The notes under the pieces are model-generated. The model did not search any database and was not told the DNA's origin. It worked only from the letters and a program-made list of their open reading frames with translations. From Streptomyces griseiscabiei (lineage in GTDB: Bacteria; Actinomycetota; Actinomycetes; Streptomycetales; Streptomycetaceae), in assembly GCF_020010925.1 (NCBI RefSeq), contig NZ_JAGJBZ010000001.1, forward strand, positions 1,860,001 through 1,924,000: DNA of 64,000 nt, read 5' to 3'. A program made the translations under genes and the position numbers. This document shows, one piece after another, positions 34,968-49,034 of the stretch. Within the stretch, counting starts at the first letter, position 1, and each line of letters begins with the position of its first letter.

Positions 34968-35938
34968 CGACGGCACACCGGAGGTCGTACGGGGTCAAGG
35001 GGGCCCCGTACGCCCACCCGTCTCCCACCACCACCCTCACACGAGCGCGAAGCGCCCCCTATCTTTTCCTTCTCCCCGCCACGATCCTGTTCGCCCTGTT
35101 CTTCGCGCTCCCCATCGGCTACGCGGTCTGGCTCAGCCTGCACAAGGTGCAGGTCAAGGGGCTCGGCCTCGGCTCGGGCGCGCGCAGCGAGGTGTGGGCG
35201 GGCATCGAGAACTACACCGACGCGCTGACCGACTCCGAACTGCTGGACGGCGCGCTGCGCGTCCTCGGCTACGGCGCGATCGTGGTCCCGGTCATGCTCG
35301 GTCTGGCGCTGGTCCTCGCCCTGATGCTGGACAGCGACAAGGTACGCCTGGCCCCCTTCACCCGGCTGGCGATCTTCCTGCCGTACGCGGTCCCGGGCGT
35401 CGTGGCGGCCCTGCTCTGGGGCTTCCTCTACCTCCCCGACGTCAGCCCGTTCTACTTCGTGCTGGAGAGGCTGGGACTCCCCCAGCCGGACCTGCTGGAC
35501 GGCGGCGGGCTGTACGCGGCGCTGTCGAACATCGCGATCTGGGGCGGCACCGGCTTCAACATGATCGTCATCTACACCTCGCTCCAGGCGATCCCGGTCG
35601 AGGTGTACGAGGCGGCCAAGCTGGACGGCGCGACCCCGCTGCAGATCGCCCTGCGGATCAAGATCCCGATGGTGGCGCCCTCCCTGGTGCTGACCTTCTT
35701 CTTCTCGATCATCGCCACGCTCCAGGTGTTCAGCGAGCCCACCACCCTCAAGCCGCTCACCAACTCCGTGTCCACGACGTGGAGTCCGCTGATGAAGGTG
35801 CACCGGGACGCGTTCGGCGAGGGCGACATCCACTCGGCGGCGGCCGGCGCCGTGATCATCGCCGTGGCCACCCTGGTCCTCTCCTTCGGGTTCCTGAGGG
35901 CCGCGAACGCCCGTAGCAAGCAGGAGGCAGCACAGTGA
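34964..35938 (+). CDS. Sugar ABC transporter permease (MalF-type)
   Basis: Inner-membrane permease of 324 residues with six main helices. The EAA loop that contacts the ATPase is EVYEAAKLDGATPLQIALRIKIP (about residues 210-232). The N-terminus has a ~30-residue cytoplasmic arm before the first helix (YLFLLPATILFALFFALP). Start GTG at 34964 overlaps the preceding stop (GTGA). Partner of the next gene; together they form the channel for the binding protein. Confidence 0.92.
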   Translation: MTTAHRRSYGVKGAPYAHPSPTTTLTRARSAPYLFLLPATILFALFFALPIGYAVWLSLHKVQVKGLGLGSGARSEVWAGIENYTDALTDSELLDGALRVLGYGAIVVPVMLGLALVLALMLDSDKVRLAPFTRLAIFLPYAVPGVVAALLWGFLYLPDVSPFYFVLERLGLPQPDLLDGGGLYAALSNIAIWGGTGFNMIVIYTSLQAIPVEVYEAAKLDGATPLQIALRIKIPMVAPSLVLTFFFSIIATLQVFSEPTTLKPLTNSVSTTWSPLMKVHRDAFGEGDIHSAAAGAVIIAVATLVLSFGFLRAANARSKQEAAQ

Positions 35939-36840
35939 GTTCTCTTGCCGTCCGCAAGGCCGCCCCGGCGGCCGGCACGACCCCCGGCACCGCCGAGGGT
36001 CCGCCGCTGCGCCGCCGGATCGCGCTCGTCCCGACGCTCACCCTGCTGCTGGGCGCGCTCTACTGTCTGCTGCCCGTGGCCTGGGTGCTGATCGCGGCCA
36101 CCAAGTCGGGCAGCGAACTGTTCTCCACCTTCACCTTCCTGCCCGGCACCGGCTTCGCGGACAACCTGTCCGACCTCAACGCCTACCGGGACGGCGTCTA
36201 CTGGCAGTGGATGGGCAACTCCGCCCTCTACGCCGGTCTCGGCGCCCTGCTGTCCACCGTCGTCTCGGCGATCAGCGGCTACGCGCTGGCGATCTACCGC
36301 TTCAAGGGCCGCGAGGCCGTCTTCAACGTCCTCATGGCGGGCGTGCTGATGCCGCCGGTGATCCTGGCGATCCCGCAGTACCTGCTGATGGCGAAGGCGG
36401 ATCTGGCCGACAGCTACTGGTCGGTGCTGCTGCCGCTGGTCCTCTCCCCGTACGGCGTCTATCTGTCCCGGATCTACGCCGCCGCGGCCGTCCCCTCCGA
36501 CGTGGTCGAGGCGGGCCGGATGGACGGGGCGGGCGAGTGGCGGATCTTCACCCGGATCGCGCTGCCGATGATGGTGCCGGGGCTGGTGACGGTGTTCCTG
36601 TTCCAGTTCGTGGCCGTCTGGAACAACTTCCTGCTGCCGTACATCATGCTCAGCGACGACGAGAAGTTCCCGATCACGCTCGGTCTGTTCACGCTTCTCG
36701 AACAGGGCTCCAACACTCCGGCGCTCTACACCCTGGTGATCACCGGCGCACTCCTCGCGGTGATCCCGCTGATCGCGCTCTTCCTGGTCATCCAGCGGTT
36801 CTGGAGCCTCGATCTGCTCTCCGGAGCCGTAAAGTCATGA
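35935..36840 (+). CDS. Sugar ABC transporter permease (MalG-type)
   Basis: Second permease of the importer, 301 residues, six helices. The EAA motif VVEAGRMDGAGEWRIFTRIALP lies at about residues 190-211. GTG at 35935 overlaps the upstream stop and the gene's own stop overlaps the LacI start (ATGA), so four genes in a row are translationally coupled. Confidence 0.92.
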   Translation: MSSLAVRKAAPAAGTTPGTAEGPPLRRRIALVPTLTLLLGALYCLLPVAWVLIAATKSGSELFSTFTFLPGTGFADNLSDLNAYRDGVYWQWMGNSALYAGLGALLSTVVSAISGYALAIYRFKGREAVFNVLMAGVLMPPVILAIPQYLLMAKADLADSYWSVLLPLVLSPYGVYLSRIYAAAAVPSDVVEAGRMDGAGEWRIFTRIALPMMVPGLVTVFLFQFVAVWNNFLLPYIMLSDDEKFPITLGLFTLLEQGSNTPALYTLVITGALLAVIPLIALFLVIQRFWSLDLLSGAVKS

Positions 36841-37868
36841 CCATGAGCAGCACGGGGGGCAGGCGCAAGCCGCCGACCATTCACGACGTGGCGCGCGAGG
36901 CGGGAGTCTCCCGGGGGACGGTCTCGCGCGTGCTCAACGGCGGCCACTACGTCAGCCCGACGGCCGCCGAGGCGGTCAACGCCGCGATCCGCAGGACGGG
37001 TTACGTCGTCAACCGGCACGCCCGCTCACTGATCACGGGCCGCTCGGACTCGATCGGCTTCCTGCTGACGGAACCGCAGGAGAAGCTGTTCGAGGACCCC
37101 AACTTCAATGTCCTGCTGCGGGGTTGCACCCAGGCGCTGGCCGCGCACGACATCCCGCTGCTGCTGATGGTGGCGGGCACGGAGGACGAGCGGCGCCGGA
37201 TCACGCGCTACATCACGGCCGGCCATGTCGACGGGGTGCTGCTGGTGTCCAGCCACTCCGGGAACCCGGTCGCCCAGGAACTCCGCGAGGCGGGCATCCC
37301 GCTCGTGCAGTGCGGCAAGCCCATGGCGCCCGGCTCCAAGGTCAGTTACGTGGCCGCCGACGACCGGGACGGCGCCCGGGACATGGTCCGCCATCTGCTG
37401 TCGCTGGGCCGCCGCTGCATCGGCGTGGTGACCGGCCCGCTGGACACCCCCGGCGGTGTCGACCGGCTCGCCGGGTACAAGGAGGTCCTCACCGAGGCCG
37501 GCGTGGAGATCGACGAGCGGCTCATCGTCTCCGGTGACTACAGCCGGGCCAGCGGTGAGGCGGGCACCGAGGTGCTGCTGGCGCAGGCCCCCGACCTGGA
37601 CGCCGTGTTCGTGGCGTCCGACCTGATGGCGCAGGGCGCGCTCACGGCGCTGCGCCGGGCGGGCCGCCGGGTCCCCGAGGACGTGTCCGTGGGCGGCTTC
37701 GACGACTCCGCCGCGGCCACGGAGGCCGTCCCCGCGCTCACCACCATCCGCCAGCCCTACGACCGCATCAGCAACGAGATGGTGCGTGTCCTGCTGGCCC
37801 AGATCGGCGGCGAGGACCCGGCGGCGGTGATCCTGCCGACGGAACTGGTACGGCGGGAGTCGACCTGA
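36837..37868 (+). CDS. LacI family transcriptional regulator of the galactan locus
   Basis: Repressor of 343 residues. Helix-turn-helix and hinge are TIHDVAREAGVSRGTVSRVLNG (about residues 14-35) followed by the hinge region ending RSLITGRSDSIGFLL; the periplasmic-binding-protein-like effector domain fills the rest, with VFVASDLMAQGALTALRRAG near 258-277. It is the last gene of the importer operon and overlaps the second permease by four bases. It probably binds TGTGAACGCTCACA at 33575-33588 and releases it on binding galactose or a galacto-oligosaccharide (inference). Confidence 0.9.
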   Translation: MTMSSTGGRRKPPTIHDVAREAGVSRGTVSRVLNGGHYVSPTAAEAVNAAIRRTGYVVNRHARSLITGRSDSIGFLLTEPQEKLFEDPNFNVLLRGCTQALAAHDIPLLLMVAGTEDERRRITRYITAGHVDGVLLVSSHSGNPVAQELREAGIPLVQCGKPMAPGSKVSYVAADDRDGARDMVRHLLSLGRRCIGVVTGPLDTPGGVDRLAGYKEVLTEAGVEIDERLIVSGDYSRASGEAGTEVLLAQAPDLDAVFVASDLMAQGALTALRRAGRRVPEDVSVGGFDDSAAATEAVPALTTIRQPYDRISNEMVRVLLAQIGGEDPAAVILPTELVRREST

Positions 37869-37879
37869 GCCGCCGCCTA

Positions 37880-37916
37880 CGGGAGCCGGTGGACGTCAGT
37901 GGTGCGCCGGCTCCCG
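37880..37916. terminator. Terminator between the galactan operon and the MFS gene
   Basis: CGGGAGCCGG (37880-37889) is complementary to CCGGCTCCCG (37907-37916), loop 17 bases. The right arm lies inside the last codons of the convergent MFS gene. Confidence 0.6.
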
Positions 37917-39503
37917 GTCGGGTGTCCGTGTCTCCTCGGTGACACGGGTGCCCGGGTGGCGCAGCGCGCACAGGAACCCGATGGCGAGCGCGATGGCCAT
38001 CCCGTAGAACACCCACTGGTTGGCCTCGGCGAAGTCCATCCGGATCGCGTCCATCGAGTCCTGTACCACCGAACCGACCGGGCCGTCCCCGCTCGGCGCC
38101 TGGCTGTCCGGGTTGCCGGTGACCGACTCGGCGATGTCGCGGGCCGCGTCCTGCGCCGCGGTGTCCGGGACTCCCTTGGAGGTCAGGGTCTCGACGACCT
38201 TGTCGGTGGTGACATGCGTCAGGATCGTGCCGTACACCGCGAGCCCCACGGCCGCCGCGAAGTTGCGCACGGTCTGGGTGATGCCGGTGACCTCGCCGTA
38301 GGAGGCGTTGAGGGCGCGGTTCACCGCGTCGGTCGAGGCGGGCGCGAGCAGGAAGCCGATACCGGCGCCGGCGAGGGCGACGTAGGGCCACTGGTCGTGC
38401 ATCGAGAGGTCCGTGAGCTTGTTCGCCCACAGGGCGAAGCCGACCGCGCCGAGGGCCGTGCCCAGTTTCAGCGCGGGCCGGGCGCCGCGTTTGTCGAGGA
38501 TCCTGCCGCCCCACTGGGAGGCGATGGCGAAGCCGATGAAGAAGTACAGCAGGAACAGCGCGGCCTGGTTGGGCGAGGCGCTGAGCGAGACCTGCGCGTA
38601 GACCGAGGCGAAGAAGAACAGGGGGACGAACGCGAGCATCGCGAAGAACAGGACGGCCGCGTCGACGCTGAACGCCTTGTCGCGGAAGACATGGAGCTTG
38701 ATCAGCGGTTCGTCGACGCGGAGTTCGTAGGCGCAGAACAGCACGAGGACCGCGAGCCCGCCGACGATGCAGGCCCAGGTGGCGACGCTGCTCCAGCCCC
38801 AGGCGGAGGCCTGCTGAAGGCCGAGCACGCTCAGGCCCATGCCGAGGGCGACGAGTGCGGCGCCGGGCAGGTCGAGGCGTTCACGGCGGGCCTGGTGCGG
38901 GATGTGGGCGAGGGCGGTCAGGACGAGCGCGATGATCGCGACGGGCACGTTGACCCAGAAGATCGCCCGCCAGGTCCAGCTGGTGAGCCAGCCACCGAGC
39001 AGCGGGCCGAGCGCGGTGAGGGCGCCGGTCAGCCCGAAGAACAGGGCGAGGGCCCGGCCGCGCTTGTCGACGGGGAAGACGGCGACGACGACGGCGAGCG
39101 CGGCGGGGAACATCAGCGCGGCGCCCAGGCCCTGGGTGGCGCGGAAGATGATCAGCCAGGTCTGGGCGAAGCCGTTGTCGGGGACACAGCCGCAGAGCAC
39201 GGAGGAGATGACGAAGGTCAGGGTGCCGATCACCATCATCCGGCGGTGCCCGAGGATGTCGGCGAGCCGCCCGCCGAGCGCGAAGAACGCGGCCAGCGCG
39301 AGGAGATAGGCGTTGACCACCCACTGGATCCCCGAGGAGGAGAGGTCGAGTTCGTCGACGATGCTGGGGGCGGCGATGGCGACGATCGTCTGGTCGATGA
39401 AGGTCATCGACACGGCGAACATCATCGCCGCGAGAGCCAGGGTCTGATGGGGCGCGGCGGCTGCGGCCGGTCCGGGCCCGGAATGTTCCGTTGTATCGGC
39501 CAT
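37896..39503 (-). CDS. MFS drug transporter, DHA2 (EmrB/QacA) type
   Basis: Proton-driven efflux pump of 535 residues with about 14 helices. The DHA2 motif FIDQTIVAIAAPSIVDEL (about residues 37-54), the A-loop motif GGRLADILGHRRM (near 81) and the motif C-like FGLTGALTALGPLLGGWL (near 152) are present. An extracytoplasmic stretch before the last helix (about 440-500) is long and Asp/Ser-rich. No regulator is adjacent. Substrate unknown. Confidence 0.9.
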   Translation of the reverse strand: MADTTEHSGPGPAAAAAPHQTLALAAMMFAVSMTFIDQTIVAIAAPSIVDELDLSSSGIQWVVNAYLLALAAFFALGGRLADILGHRRMMVIGTLTFVISSVLCGCVPDNGFAQTWLIIFRATQGLGAALMFPAALAVVVAVFPVDKRGRALALFFGLTGALTALGPLLGGWLTSWTWRAIFWVNVPVAIIALVLTALAHIPHQARRERLDLPGAALVALGMGLSVLGLQQASAWGWSSVATWACIVGGLAVLVLFCAYELRVDEPLIKLHVFRDKAFSVDAAVLFFAMLAFVPLFFFASVYAQVSLSASPNQAALFLLYFFIGFAIASQWGGRILDKRGARPALKLGTALGAVGFALWANKLTDLSMHDQWPYVALAGAGIGFLLAPASTDAVNRALNASYGEVTGITQTVRNFAAAVGLAVYGTILTHVTTDKVVETLTSKGVPDTAAQDAARDIAESVTGNPDSQAPSGDGPVGSVVQDSMDAIRMDFAEANQWVFYGMAIALAIGFLCALRHPGTRVTEETRTPDREPAHH

Positions 39504-39729
39504 GGGTGGAATTTTCCCTTGATCTGCTGCCGCGCGCACGCGCTCGTCGACGGCGGACGGTAAGGGCCCGAGACTCCGGGTCATCACCCGAACGGTCGTC
39601 CGAAGATCGCGCCGCCACCGGGGTCGGAGGCCCGACACGGGGTACTCGACGGGCACCGGCCCCGGATCCGGTTGGACACTGGAGTGCGGCCGGGGTGTGC
39701 CGGCGGACGAGACTCAGGACGCGACTGCC

Positions 39730-40554
39730 ATGAACAGCGACAGCAATCACCGGGGCGCGGAGCACGCGCGTCAGCAGGACGGGGAGAACGGCATCTCCAG
39801 CCACTCCGTCTTCGGCGCGCCCTGCTGGGTGAGCCTCACCAGCCGGGATCTGCCGGCCACGGAGACCTTCTACTCCGCCGTGCTGGGCTGGCGCTGGCGT
39901 ACGGCGAAGCTCGGGGACCACTTCCGGATCGCGCTGGCGGACGGGGTGCCGGTCGCCGGGATCGCCGGGGTGGCGTCGCTGTGGCAGATGGCGGTCGCCT
40001 GGACCCCGTACTTCGCCGTGTCCGACGCGGACGCGGCGGCCTCCCGGGCCCGGGAGCGCGGCGGCACGGTCGCGGTCGGGCCGCTGTCCTTCCCGCCCGG
40101 CCGGGCGGCCCTGCTGGCGGACCGGCACGGGGCGTCCTTCGGGATCTGGGAGGGCGCGCTGTTCACCGACTGGGAGACCTGGCGCAAGGCCGCCCCCGCC
40201 TTCATCCGGCTGCACACCCGGGACGCCTTCGACGCGGCCATCTTCTACGGCGAGGTCCTGGAGTGGGCCACCGAGAAGCCGGGCTGCTGCGAGGTCCACT
40301 ACGAGGGCGACGAGGTCGTACTGCGCAGCGAGGGCCAGGCGGTGGCCCGGATCAGTTCCGGCGCGCTGGAGGCGGCACCCGATCCCACGATCCGGCCGCA
40401 CTGGCAGGTCCACTTCTCCGTCTCCGATGTGACGGCCTGTGTCGAGTCGGCCCAGCATCACGGCGGCACGGTCCTCTCCCACCGGCCGCACGAGGCGGTG
40501 CTCCGCGATCCGGACGGCGCCCAGTTCACGATCACCTCGCGCGGCGAACGCTGA
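39730..40554 (+). CDS. Two-domain VOC (glyoxalase/bleomycin-resistance fold) protein
   Basis: Protein of 274 residues made of two VOC modules: CWVSLTSRDLPATETFYSAVLGWRW (about residues 37-60) opens the first and FIRLHTRDAFDAAIFYGEVLEW (about 158-179) the second, each ending in a DPDGA/DRHGA-type metal-region motif. Such proteins are often small-molecule-modifying enzymes or antibiotic-binding proteins. ATG at 39730 is preferred; a GTG at 39697 is also in frame. Ends 27 bases before the convergent glgX stop. Confidence 0.8.
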   Translation: MNSDSNHRGAEHARQQDGENGISSHSVFGAPCWVSLTSRDLPATETFYSAVLGWRWRTAKLGDHFRIALADGVPVAGIAGVASLWQMAVAWTPYFAVSDADAAASRARERGGTVAVGPLSFPPGRAALLADRHGASFGIWEGALFTDWETWRKAAPAFIRLHTRDAFDAAIFYGEVLEWATEKPGCCEVHYEGDEVVLRSEGQAVARISSGALEAAPDPTIRPHWQVHFSVSDVTACVESAQHHGGTVLSHRPHEAVLRDPDGAQFTITSRGER

Positions 40555-40581
40555 CCGCCGTCCGGCCGGCGCCGGTGGCGG

Positions 40582-42692
<2,111 letters not shown>

Positions 42693-42696
<4 letters not shown>

Positions 42697-43196
42697 CGCG
42701 CGCCCCCGCACAGGTCCGGCAGCTCGCCGGCGAGCGCGGCGACGGGTGCCTCGCGGGGCACCTGGAGCATCGCGCGCAGCGCCGGTTCGGGGGCCGTCGG
42801 CACCAGGGGCACACCCTGGTCGACCGGTGCCCGCTGGGTGAACCAGACGACCGTGCCGCCGCCGGCCGGGGAACAGCAGCCCCAGCCGTCGCTGAGCGCG
42901 GCGATACGGGTCAGGCAGGGGCGCAGCTCCCGGTCCGGGCGCAGCGCGCGGTCGTTCTCGCCCACCGCCGCGATGAGGTGCTGGCCGTTCCACCACATCT
43001 CGACCGAGGTGTGTTTGTCGGTGGCGTGTTCCTCGATCGCGCCCAGGAGCAGTTCGGCACTGTGACAGACGGGGCCGACCAGGGTTTCCAGGTCCCAGAA
43101 CCGGAGGTGGGCGGCCAGGATGCGGCTGACCTGTCCGACCCGTTCCGGACTGACGTCCACGTCGAGGTGGTAGTAGCGAGGCACTGCGGGCTTCAT
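42693..43196 (-). CDS. Degenerate GHKL ATPase-like (RsbW-type) protein
   Basis: Protein of 167 residues resembling the anti-sigma/histidine-kinase ATPase fold: CHSAELLLGAIEEHAT near residue 55-70 aligns with the N-box, VGENDRALRP near 85 with the D-box region, and GGGTVVWF near 125 with the C-terminal strand. The N-box asparagine is not where expected and the glycine-rich G2 loop is missing, so ATP binding is doubtful. It is coupled to glgX (GTGA overlap), and I recall a similar gene near other Streptomyces glg clusters. Possibly a regulatory or structural partner; function unknown. Confidence 0.65.
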
Positions 43197-43464
43197 CGTC
43201 GTTGGCTCCTCACCGGCGAAGCGTCCGCCCCATGGACACGGGGCGTGAGCACCGATCACTTCTGAGTCAGCTCCAGAGTGGGAGGGCTACGCCATTCGTG
43301 CAACACGAGCGACTCCCGGGGTGGTTGAAGAACCAACAAGACGCCCGGTGATTCCCTGTGCACCATGAGTGAAGGCATCGGCTCCGTGAGGCGCCGGTGC
43401 CCCTCCGTGCACGACCTCCCCCCGGGAAGCGTGCTCCGCCGAGAGTGCCGGGAGGGACGAGCAC

Positions 43465-43800
43465 ATGCTGCTGCCCGCCAAGAACGAGGTGGCCAGACAT
43501 CTGCGGCGCTACCGCACCTGGGAACGCGTGATGCTCGCGTCCCCGACCGACCGCGCGGCCCGGGACAGCTTCGAGGACTCGGGCTACACGCTGTGCGTGC
43601 TGATGGGCAAGCGCTGCGCCCGTGAGGCCGTGACGGCGGCCGAGCGCTATCTCCAGACGAGTCTGCCCGCCTACCTCCAGGAGCAGACCGGGCGCCTCAG
43701 GCAGGACCAGAACGGCAAGGTCCGCAAGGAGCAGACCCGCAAGACCCGTTCCGCCGGACGGGAGACGTCCTCCGGACGGCGTTTCACGGCAGGGCGGTAG
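43465..43800 (+). CDS. DUF5133 domain protein
   Basis: Small basic cytosolic protein of 111 residues. The N-terminal 65 residues match what I know of DUF5133, an uncharacterised actinobacterial domain, with the conserved DSFEDSGYTLCVLMGKR near residues 34-50. The last 30 residues are Lys/Arg/Gln-rich and probably disordered. GGGAGGG precedes the ATG at 43465. It is divergent from the GHKL-like/glgX pair and 85 bases upstream of glgE, so it may lead the glgE-treS-mak-glgB transcript. Function unknown. Confidence 0.75.
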   Translation: MLLPAKNEVARHLRRYRTWERVMLASPTDRAARDSFEDSGYTLCVLMGKRCAREAVTAAERYLQTSLPAYLQEQTGRLRQDQNGKVRKEQTRKTRSAGRETSSGRRFTAGR

Positions 43801-43885
43801 GACCCGATTTCGCGGCAGGACCCGTTTTCCTTCACTACCCGTTCGGCCCAGTGCCGATCCCCGAGCACGGCGGAGGTGAGACCCC

Positions 43886-45904
43886 ATGAGCCCGATCCCG
43901 GCCCCGGCCGTCGGCCGCGTCCCCGTCAGGGACGTCCGTCCGCTCGTCGAGTGCGGCAGGCGTCCCGCGAAGGCGGTGGTCGGCGAGACCTTCGAGGTCA
44001 CCGCGACGCTCTTCCGCGAGGGACACGGTGTGGTGGCCGCCAATGTCGTGCTCAAGGACCCGGAGGGCCGCCCGGCGCCGTGGACCCCGATGCGTGAGCT
44101 GGTCCCCGGCACCGACCGCTGGGGCGCCTGGGTCACTCCCACCTCCGTGGGCCGCTGGACATATCGCGTCGAGGCGTGGGGCGACCCGGTCGCCACCTGG
44201 CGGCACACCGCCCGGATCAAGGTCCCGGCGGGCATCGACTCCGGACTCGTCCTGGAGGAGGGCGCCGAGCTGTTCACGCGCGCCGCCGCCGGCGTACCGG
44301 AGGGGGGCGGGCACACCGTCCTGCTGACGGCGGCCGGACGGCTCCGCGACGACTCGCTGCCGGTCGCCGACCGGCTGGCGGCGGCGTTGGCGCCGGAGGT
44401 GGACGAGGTCCTCGCCCGCCACCCCCTGCGCGAACTGGTCACCTCCAGCGAACCCCTCCCCCTGCTGGTCGAACGCGAACGCGCCCTCTTCGGCTCCTGG
44501 TACGAGTTCTTCCCCGCTCCGAGGGCACCCCGAGCAGCCCCACGGAACCTTCCGCACCGCCGCCCGACGCCTGCCCGCCATCGCCGCGATGGGCTTCGAC
44601 GTCCTCTACCTCCCCCGATCCACCCCATCGGGACCACCTTCCGCAAAGGCCGCAACAACACCCTCTCCCCCACCCCCGACGACGTCGGCGTCCCCTGGGC
44701 CATCGGCTCCCCGAAGGCGGCCACGACACCGTCCACCCGGATCTGGGCACGATCGACGACTTCGACTTCTTCGTGGCCGAGGCCCGCGCGCTGGGCCTGG
44801 AAGTCGCCCTGGACTTCGCCCTGCAGTGCTCCCCCGACCACCCCTGGGTGGACAAACACCCCGAGTGGTTCCACCACCGCCCCGACGGCACCATCGCCCA
44901 CGCCGAGAACCCGCCGAAGAAGTACCAGGACATCTACCCGATCGCCTTCGACGCCGACCTGCCCGGCCTCATCACCGAGACCACCCGGGTCCTGCGGCAC
45001 TGGATGGACCACGGGGTCCGCATCTTCCGCGTCGACAACCCCCACACCAAACCCGTCCTGTTCTGGGAACGGGTCATCGCCGGCATCAACACCACCGACC
45101 CCGACGTCATCTTCCTCGCCGAGGCCTTCACCCGCCCCGCGATGATGCACACCCTCGCCGCCACCGGCTTCCAGCAGTCCTACACCTACTTCACCTGGCG
45201 CAACACCAAAGCCGAACTCACCGAGTACGCCACCGAACTCACCGGCGAAGCCGCCAGCTACATGCGGCCCAACTTCTTCGTCAACACCCCCGACATCCTC
45301 CACGCCTTCCTCCAGGAAGGCGGCCGCCCCGCCTTCGAACTCCGCGCCGTCCTCGCCGCCACCCTCTCCCCCACCTGGGGCGTCTACTCCGGCTACGAAC
45401 TCTGCGAGAACACCCCCTCAAACCCGGCAGCGAGGAATACCTCGACTCCGAGAAATACCAACTCCGCCCCCGCGACTGGGACGCGGCAGCACAAGACGGA
45501 CGTACCATCGCGCCCCTCATCACCGCGCTCAACGAGATCAGGCGACGCCATCCCGCACTGCACGGGCTCCGGAACCTCCGTTTCCACCGGACCGGCAACG
45601 ACGCGGTGATCGCGTACAGCAAGCGGACGGGCCCGGACGCGGTCGTGGTGGTCGTCAATCTCGATCCGCACCACACCCAGGAGGCCACGGTCACGCTCGA
45701 CCTGGCGGAACTCGGCCTGGGCGGGGACGAGAACGTGCCGGTACGCGACGAGTTGACGGGTGAGACCTACCGCTGGGGAAGGACGAACTACGTGCGCCTG
45801 GAACCCGGGCGGGCACCCGCGCACATCCTCCACGTCCGGCTCCCGGCCGGGAACGCGTCTCCCTCGCCTCAGGACTCGTCGCAGATCGGAGTGTCAGGTA
45901 CGCC

Positions 45905-45908
<4 letters not shown>
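43886..45908 (+). pseudogene. glgE: Maltosyltransferase GlgE (five apparent frameshifts)
   Basis: Alpha-1,4-glucan:maltose-1-phosphate maltosyltransferase (GH13_3), extending glucans from maltose-1-phosphate. N-terminal domain to about residue 205 (through [13 protein letters not shown]), barrel with [11 protein letters not shown] (nucleophile Asp) and [10 protein letters not shown] (acid/base Glu). The frame breaks at C runs 44512-44515, 44528-44531, 44612-44616, 44709-44712 and 45413-45417, and each is repaired by one extra C. The repaired gene has 675 residues, the normal GlgE length. I read these as sequence errors rather than decay. The stop overlaps treS by four bases. Confidence 0.85.
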
Positions 45909-47617
<1,709 letters not shown>

Positions 47618-47645
47618 AGCGCGGGCGGCGAAAGGACGCGTCACC

Positions 47646-49030
47646 ATGTCGAAGACCGCAACCGCGTTGCTCCGGCCGAGCAGCGACGGGGTCGCCGCCG
47701 ATCTCATGGCCTCGCTGGCCGGGCTGTTGCGCGAGTGGCTGCCCCGGCAGCGCTGGTTCGCCGGCAAGGACCGCCCGGTCACGGACCTCGCCCTGCTGTC
47801 GATGACCGAGCTGTATCCGGGCTGTCTGCATCTGCTGGTGCACACCGGCCAGCCGAGCCACACCGCTCACGGCGGGGTGCCCGCGCCCGGTGGCACGCCC
47901 CCGGCCGGTGACTGCTATCAGCTGCTGCTCGGGGTGCGTGAGCATGTGGGGCCCCGTCTCGGGCGAGCCCTGATCGGGCAGGCGCAGGAGGGTCCGCTCG
48001 CGGGTCTGACGGTGTACGACGCGTTGTACGACCCCGGTCGGCCCAGTTGCTCCTGGAGCGGCTGCGGCACCCCGGGACTGCGGGCCCGCTGCGGTTCGAG
48101 GCGGCCCCGGACGCCCGGGTACCGGCCGGGCTGGCACCACGGCTGCTGGACGCCGAGCAGTCCAACTCCTCGCTGGTGTACGGCGACGCGTACATCCTGA
48201 AGGTGTTCCGGCGTATCCAGGCGGGGGTGAACCCCGATCTGGAGGTGCCGGGTGCGCTGGCCGGGCAGGGGTGCGGGCGGGTGCCGGCGCCGGTGGCCTG
48301 GTTCCGGACGACCGATCCGTTCCCGGCGACGCTCGGGGTGCTGCAGCCGTTCCTGCCCGACGCGTCCGACGGCTGGACGCTCGCGCTCGGCGCGCTCGCC
48401 GCCGGACAGGACTTCACGGCGCAGGCCCGTGAGCTGGGGCGGGCCACGGCGGAGGTGCACCTCGCGCTCGCCTCGGCGTTCCCGTCCGGGACCCACGACG
48501 AGAACGGGCGGACGGCGACCGCGATGACCGAGCGGTTGGACGCCGCCGCGCGCTCGGTACCGGCGCTGCGGCCGTACGTCCCCGGGCTGCGTACCGCCTT
48601 CCGTGCCCTGCTCTCCTGTGATGCCGGGCCGCCCGCGCAGCGTGTGCACGGTGATCTGCATCTGGGGCAGGTGCTGCGGGCGGGCCGGGAGTGGTTCGTG
48701 ATCGACTTCGAGGGCGAGCCGTCCCGGCCGCTGGCCGAGCGGTGCGGCACCCAGTCGCCGGTGCGGGACATCGCGGGGATGCTGCGCTCCTTCGACTACG
48801 CGGCCCGGCAGCGCCGCCCTGGCGCCCGGAGTGGGCGCGCGGCTGCCGGGAGCGTACTGCGCGGGCTACGCGGCCCGCGCCGGCTGGGACCCGCGCGAGA
48901 AGCACGGTCTGCTGCGCGCCTATGAGACGGACCGGGCCGTGTACGAGGTGCTGTACGAGGCCCGGCACCGTCCCGACTGGCTTCCGTACCGATGGCGGCG
49001 ATCGAGCGTCTCGCCGTGAGAGGAGACTGA
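47646..49030 (+). pseudogene. mak: Maltokinase Mak/Pep2 (four apparent frameshifts)
   Basis: ATP-dependent maltokinase making maltose-1-phosphate for GlgE, with the aminoglycoside-phosphotransferase-like fold. WLPRQRWFAGKDR near residue 30 is the family N-cap signature; NSSLVYGDAYILKVFRR has the ATP-binding lysine, RVHGDLHLGQVL the catalytic Asp and FVIDFEGEP the Mg-binding Asp. One base is missing at GG 48040-48041, CCC 48817-48819, near 48852 and near 48986. Restored length is 462 residues, as expected. Without repair the frame would stop at 49019. Starts 28 bases after treS, with a GAAAGGA ribosome site. Confidence 0.82.
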
Positions 49031-49034
49031 GACC